In this document: positions 1-5,816 of the stretch, one piece after another
Layout: every line of letters starts with the position of its first letter
Position numbering within the stretch: position 1 is the first letter of the stretch
NCBI GenBank assembly: GCA_029777215.1
Contig: JAKOSQ010000115.1
Location: 1-13,011 of the forward strand
DNA from: Bacillota bacterium
GTDB taxonomy: Bacteria; Bacillota; Clostridia; Oscillospirales; Oscillospiraceae
Direction: 5' to 3'
Length of the DNA: 13,011 nt
Notes under the pieces: generated by a model
The model's database searches: none
Seen by the model: the letters and a program-made list of their open reading frames with translations, nothing else
Told to the model about the DNA's origin: nothing
Made by a program: the position numbers and the translations under genes

Positions 1-501
1 ACCTTCTACTTCTCATCGGACGGCGGCGGGACCGAGGACTGCGAAAACGTCTTCACGGCGGCGCTTCCCTATCTGCGCGGCGTAAACGACCCCTACGAGG
101 AGGACGTTCCCGCGTCGATGAACAGCCACAAGAGCTGGAGCTACACGCTCTCTGGGGCTGCGCTCGCCTCGAAGCTCTCCGGCTACACCGGCGGCCCGAT
201 CACCGACATCCAGGTTTACTATTCGGACACGAACAATGTTATCAAGCTCGTCATGTCAGACGAAAACGGCACTTCCGGCACGCTCAGCAAATCCGCCTGC
301 TGCACCGCGCTTGGCCTGCCGAGCATTCACTACACGGTCACGCAGGCGGAGGACAGCTTCGTCTTCTCCGGCGGCGGCTGGGGACACAACGTCGGTATGA
401 GCCAGTGGGGGGCCTACTCCATGGCCCACTTCCACGGCATGAGCTACACGCAGATCCTGCAGTTCTACTTCACCGGCACAAGCATTTCCACCCTCGACTG
501 A
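1..501 (+). CDS. SpoIID/LytB domain protein, C-terminal part (5' truncated by window)
   Basis: The reading frame is open from base 1 and ends at TGA 499-501, so this is the C-terminal ~166 residues of a longer protein. The start of the visible part (FYFSSDGGGTEDCENVF, then PYLRGVNDPYE) and the end (GGGWGHNVGMSQWGAYSMA, then SYTQILQFYFTG) are the hallmark blocks of the SpoIID/LytB family. Family knowledge: SpoIID is a membrane-anchored lytic transglycosylase that trims peptidoglycan glycan strands during engulfment of the forespore, and LytB-type relatives stimulate autolysins. The catalytic glutamate of SpoIID lies further upstream and is outside the window, so activity cannot be judged. The internal ATG at 118 lies in the middle of the domain and is not the real start. 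A terminator follows directly, which separates this gene from queA. Whether it is SpoIID itself or a vegetative paralogue cannot be decided from this fragment. Confidence 0.88.
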   Translation, partial: TFYFSSDGGGTEDCENVFTAALPYLRGVNDPYEEDVPASMNSHKSWSYTLSGAALASKLSGYTGGPITDIQVYYSDTNNVIKLVMSDENGTSGTLSKSACCTALGLPSIHYTVTQAEDSFVFSGGGWGHNVGMSQWGAYSMAHFHGMSYTQILQFYFTGTSISTLD

Positions 502-518
502 AAAACGAAACGCCTGAG

Positions 519-570
519 CGCGAGCGGGACGGCCCCGGAAACGGGGACTTCCGCTCCCGCTGCGTTTTTA
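519..570 (+). terminator. Rho-independent terminator after the SpoIID-family gene
   Basis: A G+C-rich stem pairs 519-529 with 555-564 (one bulged G) and continues with CCCCG/CGGGG around a GAAA tetraloop (533-546). It is followed by TTTTT at 565-569. It lies 17 bases after the stop codon of the preceding gene. Confidence 0.85.
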
Positions 571-619
571 TAAGGGCCAGCCGGCCCGCACTTTCTTTGA
601 TTGGAGCAAAACGCAAAAC

Positions 620-1642
620 ATGAAGACATCCGATTTCAACTACGACCTCCCCGAGGAGCTGATCGCCCAGACGCCGCTCGAGCGGCGGGACGGCTCCCGG
701 CTCATGCACCTCGACAGGATCACCGGCGCGGTCGAGCACCGCCACTTTTTCGATCTGCCCGAGTATCTGCGGCCCGGCGACTGCCTTGTTTTAAACGACT
801 CGCGGGTGCTGCCCGCGCGCCTCATCGGCCGGCGCGAGACCGGCGGCGCGGTCGAGGTTCTGCTGCTGCGCGACCGGGGCGAGGGCGTCTGGGAGTGCCT
901 GACCCGTCCGGGCCGCAAGACCCAGCCGGGCACGAAGCTCTCCTTCGGCGAGGGCGAGCTGACCGCCACCGTCGTCGACGCGATCGAGGACGGCAACAAG
1001 CTCATCAAATTCCACTACGAGGGCATTTTCCTCGAGGTTTTGGAGCGCCTTGGCAAGATGCCGCTGCCGCCCTATATCAAGACGGAGCTCGAGGATCAGG
1101 AGCGCTACCAGACGGTCTACAGCCGCGAGGTCGGTTCCGCCGCTGCGCCGACGGCGGGCCTGCACTTCACGCCTGAGCTGCTTGAGAAGATCGCCGCGAT
1201 GGGCGTGAAGGTCTGCTACCTCACGCTGCACGTCGGCCTCGGCACCTTCCGCCCGGTCAAGGCGGACAACATTGAGGAACATGAGATGCACTCGGAATAC
1301 TGCATCGTCCCGGACGAGACGGCGAAGATCGTCACCGAGACGAAAAAGGCCGGCGGCCGGGTCGTCTGCGTTGGCACGACGTCCTGCCGCACGATCGAGA
1401 GCTTCGCGAATGAAGACGGCACGCTCGATCCCAAGTCCGGCTGGACGGACATCTTCATCTTCCCGGGCTACCGCTTCAAGTGCATGGACGCGCTTGTGAC
1501 GAACTTTCATCTGCCGGAGTCGACGCTCATCATGCTGGTGTCCGCCTTTGCGGGCCGGGAGCACGTCCTCGCCGCCTACGAGGAGGCCGTGCGCGAGCGC
1601 TACCGCTTTTTCTCGTTCGGCGACGCGATGTTCATTTCCTAA
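620..1642 (+). CDS. queA: S-adenosylmethionine:tRNA ribosyltransferase-isomerase QueA
   Basis: QueA transfers and rearranges the ribosyl part of S-adenosylmethionine onto preQ1-modified tRNA (position 34) to give epoxyqueuosine. The 340-residue product has the usual family length. It begins [20 protein letters not shown] and contains the QueA blocks [32 protein letters not shown] and [10 protein letters not shown], plus a C-terminal [18 protein letters not shown] block. The ATG at 620 matches the normal N-terminus of the family. The only nearby Shine-Dalgarno match is GGAG at 603-606, which is rather far upstream (13 bases). No convincing promoter is visible in 571-619, although it must be transcribed independently or by read-through of the terminator at 519-570. 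tgt follows after 24 bases and acts earlier in the same pathway, so the two are almost certainly co-transcribed. Confidence 0.97.
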   Translation: MKTSDFNYDLPEELIAQTPLERRDGSRLMHLDRITGAVEHRHFFDLPEYLRPGDCLVLNDSRVLPARLIGRRETGGAVEVLLLRDRGEGVWECLTRPGRKTQPGTKLSFGEGELTATVVDAIEDGNKLIKFHYEGIFLEVLERLGKMPLPPYIKTELEDQERYQTVYSREVGSAAAPTAGLHFTPELLEKIAAMGVKVCYLTLHVGLGTFRPVKADNIEEHEMHSEYCIVPDETAKIVTETKKAGGRVVCVGTTSCRTIESFANEDGTLDPKSGWTDIFIFPGYRFKCMDALVTNFHLPESTLIMLVSAFAGREHVLAAYEEAVRERYRFFSFGDAMFIS

Positions 1643-1666
1643 CAAACCAACGACAGGAGAATACGA

Positions 1667-2797
1667 TTGTTTACCGTTTTAAAAACCGAGGACCGCGCGC
1701 GCCGGGGTGAGTTCACCTGCCCGCACGGCACCGCCCAGACGCCGGTGTTCATGAACGTCGGCACGCAGGGTGCGATCAAGGGCGGCGTCGCGGCGCACGA
1801 GCTGCGCTCTCTTGGCACTCAGATCGAGCTTTCAAACACCTACCATCTCTATGAACGCCCGGGCGACGAGCTCGTCAAACGCATGGGCGGCCTGCACAAG
1901 TTCATGGACTGGGACGGCCCCATCCTCACGGACAGCGGCGGCTTTCAGGTTTTCTCCCTCGCGGAGCTGCGGCAGATCAAGGAGGAGGGCGTCACCTTTC
2001 ATTCCTACCTCAACGGACGTAAAATCTTCATGGGGCCGGAGGAGAGCATGCGCATCCAGTCGAACCTCGGCTCGGACGTGGCGATGGCCTTCGACGAGTG
2101 CGTGAAGCTGCCCGCGCCTTATGAGTACGCGGAGGCTTCCGCCGAGCGCACCTACCGCTGGCTCGTCCGCTGCAAGGCGGCGCTCGAGGCCTGCAACGCC
2201 GAGGACGGCGCGGTGAACCCCGGCCAGATGCTCTTCGGCATCAATCAGGGTGCGACCTACGCCGACCTGCGCATCCGCCACATGGAGCAGATTGCGGCGC
2301 TCGACCTGCCGGGCTACGCCATCGGCGGTCTTGCGGTGGGGGAGAGCCATCAGGAGATGTATGACACGATCGAGGCGGTCGAGGCATACATGCCGAAGGA
2401 CAAGCCCCGCTACCTCATGGGCGTCGGCACGCCGACGAACATCATTGAGAGCGTCGCGCGCGGAGTGGACTTCTTCGACTGCGTGATGCCCGCGCGGGAC
2501 GGCCGGCACGGCCACTTTTTCACATGGAATGGCATTATGAACCTCAACAACGCCAAGTACGCGGAGGACGAGCACCCTGTCGAGGAGGGGTGCGGCTGCC
2601 CGGTGTGTCAACATTATTCGCGCGCCTACGTTCGCCACCTGCTGCACTCAGGGGAAATTCTGGGCCTGCGCTGCGGCGTCGTCCACAATCTCTGGTTCTA
2701 CAATCACCTCATGGAGCGCATCCGCGATGAGCTTGACGCGGGGACTTTCGCCGCCTTCCGCGCGCGCTATTCCGGCGCGCTGGACAAACGGATTTGA
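1667..2797 (+). CDS. tgt: Queuine/preQ1 tRNA-guanine transglycosylase Tgt
   Basis: Tgt exchanges guanine-34 of GUN-anticodon tRNAs for preQ1; QueA then completes the modification. The start is TTG at 1667, chosen because AGGAGA at 1655-1660 lies six bases upstream and the product begins in register with the family. Visible landmarks are FMNVGTQGAIKGG near the N-terminus, the active-site block TDSGGFQVFS with D89, the nucleophile block DFFDCVMPARDGRHGH with D271 as the presumed catalytic aspartate, and the zinc site CGCPVC followed by HLLHSGE and VVHNL. Residue roles are transferred from family knowledge of bacterial Tgt. The length of 376 residues is typical. The gene follows queA by 24 bases. 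yajC downstream has its own promoter, so it can also be expressed separately. Confidence 0.97.
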   Translation: MFTVLKTEDRARRGEFTCPHGTAQTPVFMNVGTQGAIKGGVAAHELRSLGTQIELSNTYHLYERPGDELVKRMGGLHKFMDWDGPILTDSGGFQVFSLAELRQIKEEGVTFHSYLNGRKIFMGPEESMRIQSNLGSDVAMAFDECVKLPAPYEYAEASAERTYRWLVRCKAALEACNAEDGAVNPGQMLFGINQGATYADLRIRHMEQIAALDLPGYAIGGLAVGESHQEMYDTIEAVEAYMPKDKPRYLMGVGTPTNIIESVARGVDFFDCVMPARDGRHGHFFTWNGIMNLNNAKYAEDEHPVEEGCGCPVCQHYSRAYVRHLLHSGEILGLRCGVVHNLWFYNHLMERIRDELDAGTFAAFRARYSGALDKRI

Positions 2798-2814
2798 CGG
2801 GCGCGATAAAAGAC

Positions 2815-2843
2815 TTGCAAACGACTACTTTGCCATATATAAT
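2815..2843 (+). promoter_or_regulatory. Sigma-A-type promoter for yajC
   Basis: TTGCAA (2815-2820) and a perfect TATAAT (2838-2843) are separated by 17 bases in the 74-base gap between tgt and yajC. Transcription would start near 2850, just ahead of the ribosome binding site GAGGAGGA at 2857-2864. This also argues for the ATG at 2872 as the yajC start, because an upstream in-frame start at 2794 would precede the promoter. Confidence 0.75.
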
Positions 2844-2871
2844 GAAATCATCTTTCGAGGAGGAATTGTTC

Positions 2872-3300
2872 ATGAGATTTACGACAGCGAAAAAACTCGC
2901 GCGTACGGCAGGCGTTGCCGCCGCCGCGTGCATGACTTTTGCGGGCGGCGCCTTTGCCGCCGGAACCACGACGACAGCTACCCCGACCGCGACATCCAGC
3001 TCCGCCGGTATGATCCAGTTCATCATCTCCATGGTCATTCTGTTTGCGATCTTCTATTTCCTGATGATCCGTCCGGAAAACAAGCGCAAAAAGAAAGTGG
3101 AGGAGATGCGCAGCGGCCTCAAAAATGGCGATGACATCGTCACCATCGGCGGCATCTGCGGCAAGATCGTCAGCATCTCCGGCGACAACATCACCTTTGA
3201 GACCGGCGAGGACCGCGTCCGCATCCAGGTCGCCAAGTGGGCGATCTCCGACCGCGGCGGCAAGGAAAAGAGCAAGGAAAGCAGCGAAAAGAGCAAATAA
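2872..3300 (+). CDS. yajC: Preprotein translocase subunit YajC, with signal-peptide-like N-terminal extension
   Basis: YajC is a small membrane protein that associates with the SecDF part of the Sec translocon. The 142-residue product has the family signature: a transmembrane helix at about residues 47-66 ending in MIRPENKRKKK, then a cytoplasmic domain with KNGDDIVTIGGICGKI and a lysine/serine-rich tail. Unlike short YajC proteins, residues 1-30 look like a signal peptide (basic KK, R, an Ala-rich hydrophobic run, then GGAFAAG) followed by a Thr/Ser-rich linker. This would fit an N-out orientation of the helix. The ATG at 2872 is chosen because GAGGAGGA lies seven bases upstream and the promoter lies between it and any earlier start. 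Position after queA-tgt matches the common Firmicutes gene order. A strong terminator follows. Confidence 0.93.
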   Translation: MRFTTAKKLARTAGVAAAACMTFAGGAFAAGTTTTATPTATSSSAGMIQFIISMVILFAIFYFLMIRPENKRKKKVEEMRSGLKNGDDIVTIGGICGKIVSISGDNITFETGEDRVRIQVAKWAISDRGGKEKSKESSEKSK

Positions 3301-3310
3301 GGCAGTTCCC

Positions 3311-3342
3311 TCACCGTCCCCATCCGGGGGCGGTGATTTTTT
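3311..3342 (+). terminator. Rho-independent terminator after yajC
   Basis: TCACCGTCCCC (3311-3321) pairs over 11 bp (one G-T) with GGGGGCGGTGA (3326-3336) around a four-base loop, followed by TTTTTT at 3337-3342. It begins ten bases after the yajC stop codon. Confidence 0.92.
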
Positions 3343-3359
3343 ATACCGTCATGTTTTGG

Positions 3360-3406
3360 CCCCGGCCGAATAAGCTTTAGCAGGCTTGTTTGGCCGGGGA
3401 CTTTTT
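3360..3406 (+). terminator. Second terminator-like hairpin immediately before the TIGR04086 gene
   Basis: Bases 3360-3375 pair with 3384-3399 over 16 bp; the outer eight pairs are CCCCGGCC/GGCCGGGG and the inner part is A+T-richer with two G-T pairs. The loop is eight bases. TTTTT follows at 3402-3406, one C after the stem-adjacent A. The hairpin ends only a few bases before the ribosome binding site (GGGAGG) of the next gene, so it could act as an attenuator or a leader structure rather than a plain terminator. Confidence 0.75.
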
Positions 3407-3422
3407 GACGGGAGGTTTGATT

Positions 3423-3851
3423 ATGAAAAAAGGAAAGCGCCGCGCAGCCCAGACAGGGGAGGGCATGCTTGCGCAGGAGGCGACGCGTGGGGCTGCGTTC
3501 GCGATGGCGGTCACGCTCGCCCTGCTGCTTTTGTTTTCCGCGCTGCTGGCGAAGGGGAAGGCCCCAGCCGCGCTGCTCGATGATTTTGTGCTGCTTTCCG
3601 TGCTGCTGGGCTGCTCGTGCGGCGCGTACCGCTGCGCCGGAAAACAGCAGGGCGGCGTGGTCACGGCGGGAGTCGTGACTGCACTGGCCTACATCGCGCT
3701 GCTGCTGCTCTGCACGCTGTTTTTCCGCAGCGAGGGCGGGGGACCGCAGATGATCGTGCGGGAAATGATCGCTTCGGTTGCGGGCGGCTGTTTTGGCGGT
3801 GTGCTCAGATTGCACAAAAAGACGCAAAAATCGCGTTTGCGGAAAAGATGA
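3423..3851 (+). CDS. TIGR04086/YrzE-like four-helix membrane protein
   Basis: The product has 142 residues with a basic start (MKKGKRR), four hydrophobic segments at about residues 23-43, 53-70, 77-99 and 111-127, and a basic tail (HKKTQKSRLRKR). Hydrophobic segments are seen directly; the family assignment rests on this pattern plus position directly after yajC, where Firmicutes commonly carry a TIGR04086 (Bacillus YrzE) gene. The function of that family is not known to me. The ATG at 3423 is preceded by GGGAGG about eight bases upstream; an earlier in-frame TTG at 3390 lies inside the hairpin and is unlikely. Two terminator-like hairpins lie between it and yajC and there is no room for a promoter between the second hairpin and the start, so expression seems to depend on read-through. 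Confidence 0.72.
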   Translation: MKKGKRRAAQTGEGMLAQEATRGAAFAMAVTLALLLLFSALLAKGKAPAALLDDFVLLSVLLGCSCGAYRCAGKQQGGVVTAGVVTALAYIALLLLCTLFFRSEGGGPQMIVREMIASVAGGCFGGVLRLHKKTQKSRLRKR

Positions 3852-3867
3852 TTACAAATAGTAATCA
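3849..3867. repeat. Inverted repeat TGATTAC-5-GTAATCA
   Basis: TGATTAC (3849-3855) and GTAATCA (3861-3867) form a perfect 7-bp inverted repeat with a five-base spacer that overlaps the stop codon of the TIGR04086 gene. TGATTAC occurs again at 3916-3922. It lacks a T-tract, so it is more like a protein-binding dyad than a terminator. Confidence 0.5.
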
Positions 3868-3875
3868 AAAGACAA

Positions 3876-3896
3876 AAGTTTACATAAGTAAAACTT
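3876..3896. repeat. Imperfect inverted repeat
   Basis: AAGTTTAC (3876-3883) pairs with GTAAAACTT (3888-3896) with one bulged A, around a four-base ATAA spacer. It lies between two other dyads and may be part of an operator cluster or a weak RNA hairpin. Confidence 0.4.
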
Positions 3897-3899
3897 GAT

Positions 3900-3946
3900 A
3901 ACCTATATATAGTTATGATTACAGAAAACACGCCTATATATTGCCG
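3900..3946. promoter_or_regulatory. Candidate tandem NrdR-type operator
   Basis: Two 10-bp cores, CTATATATAG (3903-3912) and CTATATATTG (3934-3943), both fit the CWATATATWG core of the NrdR box, the binding site of the ATP-cone repressor of ribonucleotide reductase genes. Their starts are 31 bp apart, leaving 15 bp between the two 16-bp boxes, which is the spacing typical of NrdR box pairs. Against this, the outer bases fit poorly: two of six in the first box and none of six in the second. No reductase gene is in the window, so the target would be unusual. Confidence 0.4.
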
Positions 3947-3991
3947 ATAAATGAGGCGGTTCGGGGTATTGCATGGGGCGAGGTTATGCGA

Positions 3992-4018
3992 GTTAACATA
4001 ATACTGTTAACATAATAC
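3992..4018. repeat. Tandem direct repeat GTTAACATAATAC
   Basis: Two exact 13-bp copies (3992-4004 and 4006-4018) are separated by one base. Each contains the palindrome GTTAAC. The pair sits inside a longer imperfect inverted repeat in which CGAGG TTATG (3979-3988) can pair with CATAA TA CCTCG (4011-4022) with a two-base bulge. The location, about 40 bp upstream of the -35 element at 4061, suits a regulator-binding site; the regulator is unknown. Confidence 0.6.
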
Positions 4019-4060
4019 CTCGTCATAATTCACAAAAATCGATTAATTTCAAAGAAAGAC

Positions 4061-4089
4061 TTGAATACAGACCGAGCTTGTATTATATT
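4061..4089 (+). promoter_or_regulatory. Sigma-A-type promoter for the SpoIIM-like gene and xerD
   Basis: TTGAAT (4061-4066) and TATATT (4084-4089) are separated by 17 bases. Transcription would begin near 4096, leaving a leader of about 60 bases. I do not see a sigma-E or sigma-K-type promoter, so expression may not be restricted to sporulation. Confidence 0.6.
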
Positions 4090-4157
4090 GACAACGTTGA
4101 GTGTTATGTAAATTGCAGTATTATTTGCATCGCTCCCGCTGTCTGATGGGAGGGCTG

Positions 4158-4739
4158 ATGCACTTGATGCGACGCAAAAAAACCATTCGTAGACCTTTTC
4201 GCAGGTCGGAGGACGACGGCGGTAAACGCACACTGCTGCTCGCGCTCATCCTGCTGCTTGGCTGTCTGACGGGCAGCGTCTTCGGAAACAGCCGGCAGCC
4301 GCCGGCGCTGCTCAGCGATCTTCCGGGGGACGGGGAGAGCTTTTTTGAGAGCTTCCTCATCTGCTCCAAGTATCCGCTCGCCGCGTTCCTCTTCGGAACG
4401 AGCTACTGCGGCGCGGCGGCCCTGCCGCTGCTCTGCGCGGCGAAGGGCTGGACGCTGAGCGTACAGGCCGAGTACCTTTTCGCGCAGGATGCGTCCTTTG
4501 GTCCTGCGCAGGCCGCCGTGAAGCTCTGTCTGCCGGCAGCCGTTTCGCTCTTTTGCTTTCTGCTGATCTCGGAAGACAGTTTGAAAAACGCCTCGCGGCT
4601 GCTCTCAAGTTTGCGCGGCGAGCACCGGCCCGCACCGCCGCATCGGCTGGCGCACGCGGCTCTGTGCGCGGCGCTGCTGCTCCTCGGGACCGCCGCAAAC
4701 ACCTATCTCACCCCCAAGTTTCTGTCCCTGCTCCACTAA
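4158..4739 (+). CDS. SpoIIM-like membrane protein
   Basis: The 193-residue product starts with a very basic cytoplasmic-like stretch (MRRKKTIRRPFRR) and has hydrophobic helices at about residues 25-43, 73-95, 116-138 and 167-185. The segment FLFGTSYCGAAALPLLCAAKGWTLS resembles the SpoIIM/DUF95 pattern of a helix with spaced glycines and a proline, ending in a basic residue plus Gly. Position directly upstream of xerD is also typical of spoIIM in Firmicutes. SpoIIM is known to hold SpoIID and SpoIIP in the engulfment complex; applying that role here is inference. The sequence is short and divergent compared with the 214-residue Bacillus protein. The start is uncertain: ATG 4158 and TTG 4164 are both near GGGAGGG (4148-4154), and ATG 4146 overlaps that site. 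Confidence 0.62.
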   Translation: MHLMRRKKTIRRPFRRSEDDGGKRTLLLALILLLGCLTGSVFGNSRQPPALLSDLPGDGESFFESFLICSKYPLAAFLFGTSYCGAAALPLLCAAKGWTLSVQAEYLFAQDASFGPAQAAVKLCLPAAVSLFCFLLISEDSLKNASRLLSSLRGEHRPAPPHRLAHAALCAALLLLGTAANTYLTPKFLSLLH

Positions 4740-4763
4740 AGCTATCGAAAGGAGGAAGTTATC

Positions 4764-5657
4764 GTGACGAACGCAGTATGTTTTGAGAAATACGCATACT
4801 ATCTTCAGTATGAAAAAAAGGCATCCGATAACACCCTCGTGTCCTACCTGCGGGACATCCGCCAGCTCACCGAATATATCGAGTCCCACACGGACGAGAC
4901 CCTTGAAACCGCAACCGGCGACGAGCTAGCGGAATACACTGGCTGGATGAAATCTCAGGGCAAGTCCATTCCGACGATTGCGCGCAGCATTGCCTCGATC
5001 AAAAACTTCTACAAATATCTCCTCTCGCAGGGCATTGTTGCGGAAAATCCGGCAATGGGCCTCGTCGCGGAGAAGGCGCAGCAGAAGCTTCCGCAGATTC
5101 TCACGGGCGAGGAGGTCGACCTCCTTTTGCAGCAGCCGGAGTGCACGGACCTCAAGGGCTACCGCGACCGCGCCATGCTCGAGCTGCTTTACGCCACCGG
5201 CATCCGCGTCAGCGAGCTTATCAACCTCGACGTTACGGACGTGAACCTGCCCGCCGGCGTTATCCGCTGCAAGAGCCACGATAAGGAACGCGTCATTCCG
5301 CTTTATCCCGCCGCGATCCGCGCCCTTTCGGAATACATAGAGTTCATCCGTCCGCAGATGATTGCTGTCCCGGATGAAAAGTCACTTTTTGTCAATGTCA
5401 GCGGCGAGCGCATGTCCCGCCAGGGCTTCTGGAAGATCATAAAGACCTATCAGGCCAAGGCGAAGATCGACAAGGACATTACGCCGCACACCCTGCGCCA
5501 CTCTTTCGCGGCGCACCTGCTCGAAAACGGCGCGGACCTCCGCTCCATTCAGGAAATGCTCGGCCACGCCGACATCTCCTCCACGCAGGTCTACTCCCAG
5601 CTTGTCAAAAAGCAGCTCAAGGATGTCTACAACAAGGCGCATCCGCGGGCACAGTAA
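4764..5657 (+). CDS. xerD: Site-specific tyrosine recombinase XerD
   Basis: XerD-type recombinases resolve chromosome dimers at dif sites with a partner XerC. The 297-residue product has the N-terminal SAM-like core-binding domain (about residues 5-90) and a complete catalytic set at the expected positions: R148 in TGIRVSEL, K170 in KSHDKERVIPL, H242 and R245 in PHTLRHSFA, H268 in LGHADISST and the nucleophile Y277 in TQVYSQL. The start is GTG at 4764, with AAAGGAGG ending eight bases upstream. It follows the SpoIIM-like gene by 24 bases and ends before a terminator. XerC/XerD paralogues are hard to separate by sequence alone; the neighbourhood and the spacing of the catalytic residues favour XerD over a phage integrase, and no att-like repeats or phage genes are present. 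Confidence 0.92.
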   Translation: MTNAVCFEKYAYYLQYEKKASDNTLVSYLRDIRQLTEYIESHTDETLETATGDELAEYTGWMKSQGKSIPTIARSIASIKNFYKYLLSQGIVAENPAMGLVAEKAQQKLPQILTGEEVDLLLQQPECTDLKGYRDRAMLELLYATGIRVSELINLDVTDVNLPAGVIRCKSHDKERVIPLYPAAIRALSEYIEFIRPQMIAVPDEKSLFVNVSGERMSRQGFWKIIKTYQAKAKIDKDITPHTLRHSFAAHLLENGADLRSIQEMLGHADISSTQVYSQLVKKQLKDVYNKAHPRAQ

Positions 5658-5685
5658 ACGAAAAATTCAACAGGGTTCCTGTTCA

Positions 5686-5730
5686 GCGGCGTCGCCCTTG
5701 AGAGTGGGCGGCGCCGTCTCCTTGTTTTTT
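5686..5730 (+). terminator. Rho-independent terminator after xerD
   Basis: Bases 5687-5697 pair with 5706-5716 over 11 bp (one T-G) around an eight-base loop. TTTTTT follows at 5725-5730, separated from the stem by about eight bases, so the terminator is slightly non-ideal but well placed, about 30 bases after the xerD stop. Confidence 0.75.
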
Positions 5731-5758
5731 GACAAAAGGCCCGCCCGAGAGAAAATGA

Positions 5759-5787
5759 TTGAATACCGCGTCGTTCTGTGATAAACT
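5759..5787 (+). promoter_or_regulatory. Sigma-A-type promoter for ruvCAB-glmM
   Basis: TTGAAT (5759-5764) and TAAACT (5782-5787) are separated by 17 bases, with a predicted start near 5794 and a leader of about 23 bases before ruvC. I found no Firmicutes-type LexA box (CGAAC-4-GTTCG) around it, so SOS control is not supported by sequence. Confidence 0.6.
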
Positions 5788-5816
5788 AATATGAAATTTT
5801 GTGCGCGGAGGGTGCT

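Larger units (their letters stand above)
3852..4157. other. A+T-rich intergenic control region
   Basis: This 306-base gap is clearly richer in A+T than the genes around it. It holds inverted repeats (3849-3867 and 3876-3896), two CTATATAT-type sites 31 bp apart (3900-3946), a 13-bp direct repeat (3992-4018) inside a longer imperfect inverted repeat (3979-4022) and a sigma-A-type promoter (4061-4089). I find no gene in it: the only ATG-started frame of note (16 codons from 3951) lacks a ribosome binding site. No terminator for the preceding gene is obvious. Confidence 0.7.

Noticed and set aside
571..619. preQ1-type riboswitch before queA
   Set aside because: The leader is under 50 bases after the terminator. 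It contains only a small GGGCC/GGCCC hairpin, without the conserved loop and A-rich tail of preQ1-I.
791..1645. Long minus-strand ORF opposite queA (284 codons)
   Set aside because: It is a shadow of queA in a G+C-rich genome: highly charged Arg/Ala/Asp-rich, no known motif, no ribosome binding site. The same applies to the long antisense frames opposite tgt (1832-2647) and glmM (8522-9010).
3054..3827. Minus-strand ORF across yajC and the TIGR04086 gene
   Set aside because: It crosses two convincing plus-strand genes and both hairpins, and its product is a low-complexity Arg/Gln/His-rich sequence.
3951..4001. 16-codon ORF just after the NrdR-like sites, considered as a leader peptide
   Set aside because: No Shine-Dalgarno sequence lies upstream, no run of a single amino acid suggests attenuation, and no terminator structure follows.
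4764..5657. Phage or transposon integrase instead of XerD
   Set aside because: Length, catalytic spacing and placement beside the SpoIIM-like gene fit XerD; no attachment repeats, phage genes or composition shift surround it.
5731..5816. LexA/SOS box upstream of ruvC
   Set aside because: No CGAAC-4-GTTCG-like dyad is present; the gap holds only the promoter and the ribosome binding site.
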